Notes: generated by a model not told the origin, from the sequence alone. Positions 50,901-62,400 are shown, counted from the first letter of the stretch. The stretch is DNA of 64,000 nucleotides from Isoetes taiwanensis (GCA_021234155.1 JAJEKV010000015.1:12223920-12287919); one strand, 5' to 3'. Numbers and translations are program-made.

Positions 50901-53545
50901 GAGCACGGACCCTAAAACCACCGGAAGCGGCTTGCCCCAAAAGTCCTCTCCCCGAAGGCCCCGGGCGACGACGAGCAACTTCCCCCTCGGGAATCGTGAT
51001 TCGGCTCGCCAATGGACTCGGAACGCCGACATTGCCACGGGGACCAAGTTTCATGGCCAAAAGACCACCCCTTCTCGAGGTAGCGTCAAACTATCTCATG
51101 TCCAACACACTCGTAGTCAATTGGCCTAGGAGGTGGTCGCCGAATCATCGCAACGTAGGGCGTGAAGTGTTTCTTTCTTTTGCAAACCGGCGCGTGCAAC
51201 TTGGTTTCTAGGGTAATTTCGGCCTCCCGGACGATGTGGTTAAGTCGAATCGCCATTCCGAGCCCTCCGCAATGTCGAACGACAAAACACTTTGGTTTCT
51301 ACACGGCCGACCCGCAGGGGCTTCAGCGGTTTGATAAGTTCTCCGGACGGATGTTGGATTTTTTGGACCTTATCGAGACGGGGCCCTTGAACGAAAGGAT
51401 TCAACGGGCCGGATAGGGGAACCGAGATCCGGAGTGTGGTCTTTAGCGCACTGCCCCGGGAGCACCGCCAGAAAGGCTGCCTCGGGGAAACTTTTTGGGG
51501 CTCGCCTCACGGGTCCGGACTCTCCCCTCTAATGAGGTGGCCTTGCAAGGTCCTCGGCCTTGTTTGACTTGGGCAAGTGTGCCGGCTTGGCTGCCCAACA
51601 ACAGCCGCCGGGACCGTTCTAATGCAAACACTTTGATCTAAATCTTGTCCAGAAATTTTGAAAATCGGCTCAGTATGTTGGCGATGACTTAGGAAGCCTG
51701 CACGACAAAAAATCAGAATTTAATTTCGTACTATGCATTAATTACGAATTTATGAATGTCTTGCTCTTTGCAAAAGGCCGCCGCCTTTACTTCTAAGCGC
51801 CACAGCGGAGGAGTACAGATCCAAACTCCATTCCGGTTCCCCTTGCTTCGCATTCTCAATCGCATCTTATCGGCCAAGTCCCAAGTGCAAAGGACCAAAA
51901 CTCGGCATCCAAAACGCAAACCCTGCTAGAACCTGGCAACTCATAGGGTTTACGTTTCGGAGGCTCTATCCTTGTCAGATTCGACTAGGACCTTGCGCCG
52001 TGTCTTGACGTAGAGGGGGGGTGTTGACGCCAGAGCACGGACCCTAAAACCACAGGAAGCTTGCCCCAAAAGTCCTCTCCCGAAGGCCCTGGCAACGGAC
52101 GGGCAACTTCCCCTCTCCGGAATCGTGATTCGGCTCTGCCAATGGACTCGGAACGTCGACATTGCCCTGGGGACCAAGTTTCATGGCCAAAAGACCACCC
52201 CTTCTCGAGGTAGCGTCAAACTATCTCATGTCCAACACACTCGTAGTCAATTGGCCTAGGAGGTGGCTGTCGAATACTGCAACGTAGGGCGTAAGTGTTT
52301 CTTTCTTTTGCAAAACTGACCGTGCAACTTGGTCTCTAGGGTAATTTCGGCCTCCCGGACGATGTGGCGAAGTCGAATCGCCATTCCGGAGCCTCCGCAA
52401 TGTCCGAACGACAAAACACTTTGGTTTCTACACGGTCGACCGCAGGACGCTTCGCGGTTTGATAAGTTCTCCGGGGACGGATGTTGGATTTTTTTGAACC
52501 TTATCGAGACGGGGGCCCTTGAACGAAGGATTCAACGGCCGGATAGGGGAACCGAGATCCGGGAGTGTGGTCTTTAGCGCACGGCCCCGGGAGCACCGCC
52601 AGAAAGGCGCCTCGGGGAAACTTTTTTGGGGGCTTGCCGGTCCGGACTCTCCCCTCTAATGAGGTGGGCTTGCAAGGTCCCGGCCTTGTTTGAATTGGGC
52701 AAGTGTGCCCATTTCGGCCGCCCAACAACAAGCTGCCGGACCGTTCTAATGCAAACACTTTGATCTAAATCTTGTCCAGAAATTTTGAAAACTGGGCCCG
52801 TATGTTGGCAATGACTTAGGAAGCCTCGCGACAAAAATCAGAATTTAATTCCGTACTATGCATTAATTACGAATTTATGAATGTCTTGCTTTCGCAAAGG
52901 CGCCCTTTACTTTAAGCGCCACAACGGGAGGAGTACAGATCCAAACTCCATTCTGCCGGGTTCTCCTTGCTTGGCGTTCTCAATCGCATCTTATCCGCTA
53001 AGTCCCAAGTGCAAAGGACCAAAACTCGGCATCCAAAACGCAAACCCCGCTAGAACACGGCAACTCATAGGGTTTACGTTTGAGGCTCTATCTATCGGCT
53101 GCCTATTTGATCAGAACTTTATCCAAAAAATTCTAAAAATTTGCCTCGTATCTTTGGGGATGACCTAGGAAGCCAACCGAGAAAAAATCAGAATTTAATT
53201 CCATACCATGCATTAATTACAAATTTATGAAGCATGAATGCAAAAAAGAAGCATAACTAAAAAATTTCGCATCGAAAAAGGTGGAATTTTGACAAGCGGC
53301 AACGCGATGCGGTGCGGACATGAGAAAAACATTTCACTAGGATATGCAAAGTGTTGGTGCACGATGAAATAGCTCCGAAGTCTTCCGAGCTCACATCTCG
53401 CCACAAAAGTTCTCTTACGAAGGCCCCGGCGATGGACGAGCAATTTCCCCTCTCCAAAACCATGATTTGGCTCTTCCAATGGACTCAGAATATCGACATT
53501 ACCACGGGGACCAACTTTCGTGGGCGAAGACCACCCTTGTTCTCC
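47930..53545 (+). repeat. Tandem array of a ~1.12-kb unit inside the CACTA element
   Basis: The marker tttgataagttctccggacg, or close variants, recurs at about 47961, 49084, 50210, 51329 and 52458, giving a period of 1.12-1.13 kb. Each unit also carries ttccgtactatgcattaatt, cattttgaag-free spacer and ccttgcgccgtgtcttgacg. The last unit, from about 53100, is shorter and more diverged, typical of array edges. The units encode no conserved protein: open frames differ between units because of indels. CACTA elements often carry tandem arrays, and such arrays can expand into satellites. Confidence 0.93.
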
Positions 53546-53559
53546 AAAAGAACAAAGTA

Positions 53560-53820
53560 CACTAGACGTCAGCCAGACGTCCCGTGGCGGCATCACGTCG
53601 CCGCGACGCGACGCCACGTCGCACAAAAGTGACGCGACGCGATGCGGCGTGGTCGACGTAGGCGTGGCGGGCGGCGTGACCGCCACGCCGTCGCGTCGAC
53701 GTCGGGCGTCGCACCACCGCCGTCGCGACGCGTGTCCGCGACGCGTGACGCCGTGATTGACGTCGCATGGTGACGTTATTTGCGACGTCACGTCGCACAG
53801 ACGTCGCAAGCCCACGTCGC
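53560..53820. promoter_or_regulatory. Right subterminal ACGTC/GCGACG repeat cluster
   Basis: Dense GACGTC, GCGACGC and CGTCGCA words in both orientations, mirroring 45720-45930 but more diverged. It produces a spurious Arg-rich minus-strand frame (53225-53815). Confidence 0.75.
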
Positions 53821-53843
53821 TAAATATCTATTCTCTTGTTGTG
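53812..53843 (-). repeat. CACTA element, right terminal inverted repeat
   Basis: The plus strand ends cgctaaatatctattctctt followed by gttgtg. Its reverse complement begins CACAACAAGAG, matching the left terminus. Confidence 0.93.
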
Positions 53844-53846
53844 AAC

Positions 53847-54240
53847 AATGTGCATGAGTTCATTGTTGGGGACAAGAACCACCCACAGAGTAAGGAGGTC
53901 AATATTATGTTAAACAGGCTAAGTAGTCGCTTGAAGGAGGCAGGATATAAACCAAAACTTGAGTTGGTGTTGAACAAGATTACAGACAAGGAGAAGGAAG
54001 ACGTTTTGTGTGGACATTCTGAGAAATTGGCTATAGCCTTTTGACTTATAAGTACACTACCTAGGAGAGTCATCCGAGCAACAAAGAATCTTTCAATGTG
54101 TATAAACTGCCACAATGCAACGAAGATTATCTCGAAGATTGAAATAGAGATATTATAATAAAGGATGCTCATAAAATACATCATTTCGCAAATGGCATTT
54201 GATCGTGTCAAGAATATTGCCATTTTATATTAGTTTGCAA
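53847..54240 (+). pseudogene. DYW-type PPR pseudogene (unit B), 3' part after the CACTA insertion
   Basis: Continues the frame of WIEVDN with NVHEFIVGDKNHPQSKEVNI, then KEDVLCGHSEKLAIAF and a stop at 54042-54044. Further on, in another frame, it has [23 protein letters not shown] and CxxC-HNA are hallmarks of the DYW deaminase-like domain (zinc- and catalytic-site residues in that family). The last residues are degenerate. Confidence 0.87.
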
Positions 54241-54251
54241 GTTGTATAACT

Positions 54252-55890
54252 AAGGAAGGAAGGAAAGAAGTATATTTAACGTCCACGGAGGCCAACTGGC
54301 CTATGAGACGGTGATACAATATAGCAGAAAGTTTCCAAACACAAAAGAAAACCACAGAAACCCTGTACAATGTGTCTCTACCACTGGGATGAAAAAATTC
54401 CCCATGTAGAAGGAAAAACCCTTGTAGTAGGCGTTGAGAGGCCCTATCTGGGCACTCAAATTCCCTGTGCTGTGAGGGACTCCCTGACGGTGGAGATTTG
54501 CAGAATGTAGGACGTGAGACGTGCAACCATTGGCGAAGCCAACAGTTGATGAATTGCTATCTCAGAGCATCTGAGATCGGCATGAGCTGCTCGGATGTGT
54601 GCATATGATGGGCATTCATGTAGAGCATGGTGTTCATCTTCTACTATCTGCATGTGACAGCACTGGTATAATCTCTCATGCCGGGGGTTTCCCTGCCCTC
54701 CATCCGTACCCCAGCAGCCTGTCTCAATTCTGAGATGGTGGGACCCTGTCCTTATTGCAGCTATAGCTCTCCGTTTCTTGGTAGAGATGTGTGCCTTCAA
54801 ATACTGGTGGGGGCCATGTTCAAGCGACGGATTAACCTGCGTGTGGTAGTGCTCTGTTTTAGGCTTTGCAAGAGTGGGCGCATCCCACAGCTTGTCCCAC
54901 AGAGAGGCAGCAAAGCGCTCATTGAAATGCAGCTCCTGCTCCGCGATATCGGACATATCCATAATGTGTTGATAGTCTATGGGCCATCTTGCGAACCATC
55001 CCCTACAATGCTCCTGCCAGACTCTCTTCAGACGTTGTGGCCCTTGTGCCAATAAAAGAGCCCGGGGAGGGAGACGTTGTGCATCCATTTTGTCAACCTT
55101 ATGGAAATACGCAAGGTGCCTGCGCATAGCGAATCTTTGCCGAGGGGCCAAAAAGCCGATCTCATACTGACAAAATCGGATAAGGCATCGTGTCCTTGAC
55201 GCCTAGGCTGTATGTCAGGAAAGCCTTCTGTACCCTCTCTAGCTTATCCCAAGTACCCTTGCTAACCGCTGGCCCCCAGACCTCTACCCCATACAGCAAT
55301 ACGGGTTCCACGAGTGCTCGGAACAGGTGTGCTTTGCGTGCCCAATCGCAGAGATCTATTACAGTAGCGGCTATTACGCATTGCATATTGGGGCTTTCCA
55401 TCCGCTACCGACCCTTCTTCTTTCTACGGTCATCCCATAGCATGTTAGCAGAGAAATCGATTCCCCGGATACTTAAAGGTCCTTACAACTTCCATCCTTT
55501 GTCCTCTGTAATAGAAGTTCGGGATATCATCTTTGCAGGGAACCACGGTTTGGTTTTTTTTGGTTGTTGTCATTCTGCTATGTCACAGAATTGACTGAGA
55601 GCATCCAAATGTTCCTGCATACTCCTAGTTGTATGGGACAATAAGCCCAGATCGTCTGCATAAAGCAACTGTTTTATTGTATATGCCTCTGGCAACTGCG
55701 GGTCACCACCTCCATGTTCTTGCATCCAGGTCTCCAACTTGTCAATATAGAGTCCAAAAAGCGTTGGAGATAACGGGCATCCCTGTTTAACACCTATGGT
55801 GCTGTTCACCTGGTGGTCTGTGCATAGTAAGGTGTTGGTCTCCAAGTTTGTTTGGACCGCTCTGCAGGATGGAGCATCTTCTCCTGGTGC
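54252..55890 (-). mobile_element. LINE, minus strand, uninterrupted copy (unit B)
   Basis: Holds in one piece what unit A has in two. On the minus strand: GVKQGCPLSPTLFGLYIDKL with LLYADDLGLL (about 55790-55640), then ALVEPVLLYGVEVWGPAVSK (about 55330), and a 231-codon open frame 55151-54456 with FARWPIDYQHIMDMSDIAEQ, IRTGSHHLRIETG and CCHMQIVEDEHHALHECP. The (TTCC)n tail is at 54253-54267. Upstream ORF2 domains and ORF1 are absent. Confidence 0.87.
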
Positions 55891-57134
55891 GATCTTTGTT
55901 GTTGTTGCATCTCTCGCCGCCATTGTGTGGCGTTTTGGGAAGCCGTCGATACGTGCATGTGGAGTTGCCCGGCCTTTGTTGTATGGTGTCCGGCCTTTCC
56001 CACATGCATCCCCTTTTCTCATGGGGGTGTTGCGGGCTTGGGATCATGTGCGTGTGCTCTTCCAGCTAGATTATGCCTCAGTTTATCACCATTCTTCTCC
56101 TTTCTTGTGGGTTCCTCTACCCCCTGTGCACTTGCCCTTGGCTGCCACTATGCATGCTCGGACGCAGGCCTGTTGGAGGCGAGCTGCTGTGCTCACCTTG
56201 GAGGATTTCAGCTAGTTTCATGGGAGTTCTTTCGAGCTCACTTTCGCTGAGGGGCGATGGCCCGAGCTATCACGGGAACAAGTGGGCGAGTATTCGCTAC
56301 ACATACCTATAGTCCCTCAGGGTGATGTGGTGGTGCAGGTTTGGAAGGTTCATCCGGATGTTGTGTCTTCTTGTTTTGTGCGGTCTTGTTACCGGGTGCT
56401 GGCTATTTATGACACTTTGCCCCCTTCAGGTAAGTGGTCTCTGCAGCTTCCGTGTTCTCAATGGCATTTCGGTTTGGGCGATGGACATGGAGCTCACTTC
56501 CCCCACTGAAGGTTAGGATGCTTCTGTGGCAGGTGGTGCACCACTGTATCAGGGTGAATGTCCTTGTGAGTCAGTTTAGGCCGGGGTGAGCCCTCTCTGC
56601 CCTTGTTGTGGCCTTCATCGTGAGACTGTGGAGCATTGTCTGGTTTTATGCCCTCACTTGCAGGCTGCCTGGGATTGGGTCGGGGGGCTCGTTTCGTGAG
56701 ATTGACTAGCCGCCAGATTGCCGCTTCATGTATCCCGGTGCTTGGCGCTCTTGTGGCAGCAAGCCTTGCATCCGTCGCGTGGCTTGGTTGGTGTGGCTGA
56801 TTTGGAAGTGGCGGCGGTTGTGGATCTTTAAGGGGATTCAGCAGCCTGCAGCCTCTCTGATTCCTCGACTCAGGTACAAGCTATTTCAAAGCTTTTTGGT
56901 GTTCTCGGGATTAGTAGAGCGGAAGTTTGCCATTTGGTGGGACTTCTTGGATGTTGTAGATGGTGATGGTCGGTTTGTACAGCAGTAGAGTTGCAGTTTT
57001 TTTGTGAGTTTGTTGTGGAGTGTCGAGGTATCGCTGTCTCTTTAGGGCGGTTCTCCTTCCTCCTCACTTGCTTTGTAACATTACCATTCTTTTAATATAT
57101 TGATGACACAGTTCTTCAAAAAAAAAAAAAAAAA
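55891..57134 (+). mobile_element. L1-like LINE 3' fragment with poly(A) tail (unit B)
   Basis: Plus-strand copy of 36291-37542. The zf-RVT motif PLCPCCGLHRETVEHCLVLC is open at about 56591-56650. The tail is at 57118-57134. It is frameshifted elsewhere. Confidence 0.83.
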
Positions 57135-58579
57135 TGCAAAGACAATCATTTGCCATGATGAAAAAGAAGCGATCATTGTTTGGTGGGTTGCTGAGGTAAG
57201 CGACAGTGCACCAATCGTCCAATCAAATTGTTTCTTATTCGCATTCTTGCGGTACTATACAGTAGAAAGTTCCTTATAATGCCTGTGCATATTTTACAAG
57301 ATGCTCAGGCCAACCAAGGTTATAGCAAGTTTAGTTCAAGGATATTTTAGAGGATACTCATGCCAACCAAGGTTATAGCAAGTTTCACAAGGCACCCAAA
57401 AGTTTAACCACTATAATAAACCACTGATAAACCACTATAAATGTGGTTTTTTATGATAAAAATTTTATTCTTAATAAAAACCACATAACATAGTGGTTTT
57501 TATAACTAGTATGTGGTTATTCATGTTGGTTTTTTGTTATCGTAGCTTTTGAAAACCAAAGTTAGTTTATTTTATGGTTTCTAATATCAATGGTGGTCAT
57601 TCATGTTGGTTTTCTAATGTACTATGGTTATTAATTTGTTATTGGTTTGTAGCATGGTTTTTCAACACCACTTTAAATATGGTAATGGTTGTTTATGTTG
57701 GTTTTCTATTGACACAAAGTTGAAGTACTTTATGGTGTGGTTTTTTAACCAATTTAAATGCCATGGTGGTTATTAATGCTAGTTTTCTATTATCACAATT
57801 TATGTTATAAAATGGTTGTGGTTTATAGTATAGTTTCAATACTGAGCTAATTGTCATGGCGATCGTTCATAAATATCACCTAAAAGTATGTGGATATTCG
57901 TAGTGCAAAACCAACATAGAATTGAATTGAATGTTTTTTATCGTCCACGGAGGCCAATTGGATAGTGGTGCAGTTTTGAATTCACACTTCTATATTAACT
58001 AAGATTTATCATGGTTTCCATTTTTCAATATCAATTTAGTATCCCATGGCCAAGTATGTATTGAGAAGTAAAATGTCATGCTATAACGATCTTCGAAAGA
58101 TGGGAATTATTCTCGAGATGACTTTCTCATTAATTAAATTGATTTTTATCATCTATAGTATCCAAATTATCTATGAGGCTTCATACAAGGACAATCATAA
58201 GCATGCAAACCAATAATATAGTATCTTAAAATTTATTCAATTAAAATTGAAGGACATGTTTTATTATATTTCTTTCTTGAAGAAAGTAAAAATATATATG
58301 TACAAGTTTTTGTACTATGAGTAGTTGCATTATGAGTGGTTGTACCATGACTGATATTAACAGTTACACAACAAAGCAATGTTAGGGTGGTGAGCAACCG
58401 TCATCCCAGACCTAGCTTACTAAGACCAAATAGAATTAGACAACCTCTTTACACAAAGTAAGACGAAATAGTGCTGAGCTACAATAATCAGTAAATGAAC
58501 TACTAAGTTGAAGAGGCCCTCTAAATAAATTTAGTTATCAAGCTAGAGTAAACGACTAGTTATGTTAATGCACGTCATT
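57135..58579. repeat. Unit B spacer and 85-bp-type repeat block, uninterrupted
   Basis: Matches 37543-38032 plus 40201-41169 and lacks the LINE insertion found in unit A. It includes the inverted AACCAC/GTGGTT arms (about 57425-57505), four diverged units around atgttggttttcta (57520, 57605, 57690, 57775) and the LINE 3'-end relic at about 57925-57962. Confidence 0.7.
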
Positions 58580-58882
58580 GTTCCCTTAGATTCTCCAATA
58601 TTCCATCTAATTCGCCATAGATTCTTAGAGATTTTATGACGATTCTCCTAGATTCCCCAAGACTTTATGAAAACTCTCTTAGATTCTCTAAGATTCCATC
58701 AAGATTCTTTTAGATTCTCAAAGATTCTAGAAAGATTTCCTTAGACTCCCCTAGATTCTCGAGGATTCTCTTAGATTCCCCTAGATTCCCTTAGATTCTT
58801 TTAGATTTTATAAAGATTCCCCTAGAGACCCAAGATTTCTTTTAGATTAGCATAGATTATCCCAAAATTCCTTTAGATTTTC
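58580..58882. repeat. AGATTC array (unit B), interrupted by the LTR element
   Basis: Near-identical to 41170-41470 up to ttagattttc, after which the retrotransposon begins. Confidence 0.9.
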
Positions 58883-59051
58883 TGTTAGTCCTGTGCCTCC
58901 TGGTACAGGACTATTCATGCATACGACGGACCAAGTCAAGTCCAAAAGTCCACAACCGGTCGCCGGTCCGTCAAAGGCTCCACAGAAGACCAAACAGCAG
59001 ACCACGCAGCCAAAGACCACGCCTGGCGTCAAGAGGCGCCGCTCTGATAAG

Positions 59052-59082
59052 TGACGGCCCGTCACTACCTGCGTCAGCGTCA
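59052..59082. promoter_or_regulatory. Cluster of four TGACG/CGTCA motifs in the LTR
   Basis: TGACG at 59052-59056 and CGTCA at 59060-59064, 59072-59076 and 59078-59082; the first pair forms a near-palindrome gtgacggcccgtcac. TGACG pairs are as-1-like elements bound by TGA-class bZIP factors in plants. They sit about 120 bp upstream of the TATA box. Confidence 0.5.
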
Positions 59083-59196
59083 GCGTGATTTTAGGCTTTG
59101 AAGAGGCACCGCCAACATTCCTGCAAATCAGGCTTTCTTCAAGGAGTCGGCACCGAGAATAGTCAGAGAGTCTATTTTGGGCCAAAGGCCGTTGTA

Positions 59197-59206
59197 CTAT
59201 ATATAT
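59197..59206 (+). promoter_or_regulatory. LTR TATA box
   Basis: actatatatatgagc in the LTR; transcription would start about 30 bp downstream. Confidence 0.65.
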
Positions 59207-59296
59207 GAGCAGAGCTAGCACATGATTTTTAGATGAGTTTTTGAGTCTTGTCTCCTTAGTCTTCTCTCGATTGCGAGAGCTCATGTATGTTCATCA

Positions 59297-59308
59297 TTGA
59301 TATCAAGG
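59297..59308 (+). other. Possible tRNA primer-binding site
   Basis: ttgatatcaagg resembles the initiator-Met tRNA primer site of many plant elements (tggtatcagag), with a few mismatches. No better TGG-starting candidate lies before gag. Confidence 0.35.
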
Positions 59309-59497
59309 AAGCCATTATTTTCCTCATATTTTTGTTCTGTTTCTTCTTGTTGTTTCTTTCTTGCAAATCCCGCGTGACATAGTCCCCCGGATTCTCCTGT
59401 TAGATCCAAAGGTCCTCACAGAGGGCTGTCTTGCAGGAGTTCCCGAACCCAGACCCCAAACACTGTCGCCGCTGCCGGGTCTGATTTCTTCCTCATC

Positions 59498-62400
59498 ATG
59501 TCGACTCGAGGATTCACTCCTGAGGAACTTCTTTGCCAAACGGCGGCTCGCCTGGAGCGCCATCAAAGACGCGAGGCTGTCCGGGACATGTATGACTCTG
59601 CCTATGACATTGAGGGTGGTCGTATCCGCTCCCGTGCTCAATCTGCCCCTCCGACCCCTCGGGTTCATTCTCGCCCAGGGTCTCCCCCGGTGTGTAGGCA
59701 TTGCTCTCAACCCCAATCTCCGCAGCATACCCCTGTTCAGCCCACGCCTCATTATTTTCAGACTCCAGACAGCACCTATATCAACATTCCTTCAGGTCAA
59801 ACCCCTCTTCCGTCACAACCTTCTTCACCTCCGGGTGGCATGGGCTACCCTCACGTCTCTTTTGGCCCTACTCATGTCCATGACTTCCAGTCTTCCCCAT
59901 CTTTTCAGCATGCTCTGCCTGTTTATCAAACTACTGATCTTAAGCCTCCAGAGACAGGCTCTCAAGGCCCTTCCCCACCTGATGTTGCTTTTGCTGGCCC
60001 ACACGTTTTTTCGGTTCCGCCTCCTAGTTCTCAGCCTCAGACCGTTCACCCTCTTTATGCTGCCTCTTATTATCCACCCAATCCGCCTATCTATGCGACC
60101 GTTCCATCTTCTCCCACAACTCCATCCTTGAAGCTGACTTATCCCACCTTCGGCAACACTAAGGGTAAACCTCTGGATCAAAGTGCTCAAGCTCACATGG
60201 AGGAATTTGAAGCCTTGGCCATTCTCAATGGTCATGCGCAGCCCCAACTTAAATTCCATATTTTTTCGACCACGCTACGCGGAGCCCCTCATCAGTGGTT
60301 GATGGCTAACAAAAGCCATTGGAAACAAAGTTGGCCGGAAATGAAAACTGCCTTTCTGTCTCATTATGGCACCACGGATGATGATCAGTTACTCCTAAAG
60401 CAACTCAATGATCTTCAGCAAGAGCCCACGGAGTCTGCCAGGGATTTTGCGGACCGTCTCCACATTCTTGTTAGCAAACTTCAGGAGTACCCGACGCAGA
60501 GCCAGATTCTCGTCTGGTTTCTTCAGGGCCTTCCTCCTGCCATTCGACTCATGACTGAATATTTGCGTCCCAAGTCTCTGGAACAAGCCATCGAATTGGT
60601 CAATCACTCTGTCAATGTCTCTTCCCGAGGCGTTGCTCTCACGGAACTTCCTTTTATGCCACCTGTCATGGTCCCTCAGAACTCTGCTCAACCTCAACAA
60701 GCCAATCCACAACGTGCTCACATCTGGTGTACCATCTGTAAATATCAAGGTCATTTGGCAAATGAATGCAATTCCTCGAATGGCCCTCCTCATTGTAAAC
60801 GCTGCAATATGTGCAATCATGCCACGGAAGAATGCACGCGATCTCATCCTACACCTTTTCGCAACAAAATGGTCTTTCAAGTTCAGACCACCCCTCAGCA
60901 ACAGCAGTCGTATCAGCAATATCCCATTCAACAACAGCAGCAGTATCCTCAACAGCAACCCTCTCAGCAAACACGGGCTCAAGGAAACCGTCCTCCATTT
61001 GATCCTTCAAAAGCCCAATGTTATCATTGTCACGCATGGGGTCACACCACCACGGAGTGTCCTCAACTGCCGCAAGTTCAAGTCCAACTTCCCGGATCTA
61101 CTGAATCGGCTTCTGTCCGTCTCACCGCGTATCAACTATGGGTGGCCAACGGCAAACAAGGCCCTCGCCCTGTTTTGCGCAAACCTCCGCGGCCACCTCA
61201 ACAACAGCGCCCTCAGCCAGTGGCGTCTCCTTCCACTTCCATGGATCAACAGGCTCAGGAGGAGATTTATCAGGCTCTCAACCCTCCTGTACAACAGTCA
61301 AATTGGGTTGGTCTTGTTGCGCGTCACAACCGGGCTTCCCGCCCTTTGACTATCATTCCTAATCACACGCAACCTGCCTTTGCAGTGGACACCATTCCTC
61401 ATGATGATGAAAAACGAGTACACTTTGCTCCTGATCTTGACAAGCTCATGCCTCATGTCATGCCCAAAGTAAGACAAAGCATTTTGAAACTTATGCAGGC
61501 TGCTGAAGGCAGAACCTTGGCGAATGTTCATGCCACCACACGCGCCCAGCAGCGTCAGGCGGAGCCCTCCACCTCCACGGGCGGACGCTCTCACACGTAT
61601 CCCAATATTGCTGCTGAGGTGGAGCTGCTCAAGGAAGTCTCCGCTTCTTTACCTCAATCTCCAGCTCCATTGGACCCAGCGGACCCTTTTTCACATGTTC
61701 CCTTGGAACTTCAAGAAGAACTTGCAAAAATCAAGATTCCTTTGAGCCTCAGCACCATCTTGAAACTTTGTCCTGCTCTAAAAGATCAGCTACCTCTTCC
61801 CACGGTTCTGGTTGGAGCTGTAGCCACTTCAACACCCACGGTGCATGCCACGGTGGGCAATCAGCAGGTCAATCATGTTCAGATTGATGGTGGTAGTGCT
61901 GTCAATCTCATTACTGATAAACTCCAGAAGCAATTGGGGATCAAACAACTCTATCGTGCTCCTTATGACATCAAGTTGGCAAATGGCCATATCACGCGCC
62001 CTCAAGGCATAACTCCTCTTCTACATATCAACATTGGTGATCTCAAATTCCCCTTGGAATTTGGTGTTTGGAAAGCAGGAGAGGATCCTGGTGATTATGA
62101 AATGCTTGTTGGCCGACCTTTTCTCAGACAAGCGAAAAGTATTCATTACTGGGCCACAGACCAACTTGTCATCACTGATGGCCATCTCAATGCCACTATG
62201 GACCTGGAAACGGGAAAATTAATTTCCGTTGAGCATGCGGAACCTTCCATCTCTGACACGGACTCGGAAGATGCCCGAAATATTTATCGTGTTCAAGCCC
62301 CTCCTGCAGGTCTCCCTCTCTCATCTTACCCTGAGTATACTGATCCTTGGGGTGAAATGACGCTAGATCAAGACCAGGCTGTGGCCGCTCTTCTGGACCC

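Larger units (their letters stand above)
45702..53843. mobile_element. 8.14-kb CACTA (En/Spm-type) transposon, non-autonomous
   Basis: The inserted segment is flanked by a 3-bp target duplication AAC (45699-45701 and 53844-53846); unit A keeps the empty site gttgacaacaatgtgcatg (27411-27429). The terminal inverted repeats are about 30 bp. The left begins CACAACAAGAAAAGGGTCAT; the right, reverse-complemented, begins CACAACAAGAGAATAGATAT; both continue into TTTAGCGACGT. CACTA elements have 3-bp duplications, CAC...GTG ends and subterminal repeats, all seen here. The end is CACAA rather than CACTA. No transposase domain was recognised inside. The cargo is three tRNA-like repeats, a purine tract and a 1.12-kb tandem array, so it probably moves with a transposase made elsewhere. 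Confidence 0.93.
43328..58882 (+). repeat. Tandem segmental duplication, unit B (to the LTR element)
   Basis: Same order as unit A, with an 8142-bp CACTA insertion at 45702-53843. The remaining 7.41 kb corresponds to 7.42 kb of unit A up to 41470. The rest of unit B should continue after the Ty3/Gypsy element, outside the window. Confidence 0.85.
58883..59296 (+). repeat. 5' long terminal repeat (right limit inferred)
   Basis: The left limit is fixed by the empty site in unit A. The right limit is placed at ...gttcatca, giving TG...CA ends and 414 bp, just before a primer-binding-site-like sequence. A TATA box lies at 59197-59206. Without the 3' LTR in view, the right limit remains a guess. 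Confidence 0.65.

Noticed and set aside
47831-53168. Families of similar small open frames repeated every 1.1 kb
   Set aside because: They arise from the tandem DNA unit. Frames are not conserved between units and strands overlap, so no gene family is supported.
53225-53815. 196-codon Arg/Thr-rich minus-strand frame
   Set aside because: Created by GACGTC-type subterminal repeats; low complexity and no domain.
59361-60131. 256-codon plus-strand frame
   Set aside because: Alternative-frame shadow of the Gag N-terminal region, which has a longer frame with zinc knuckles and protease.
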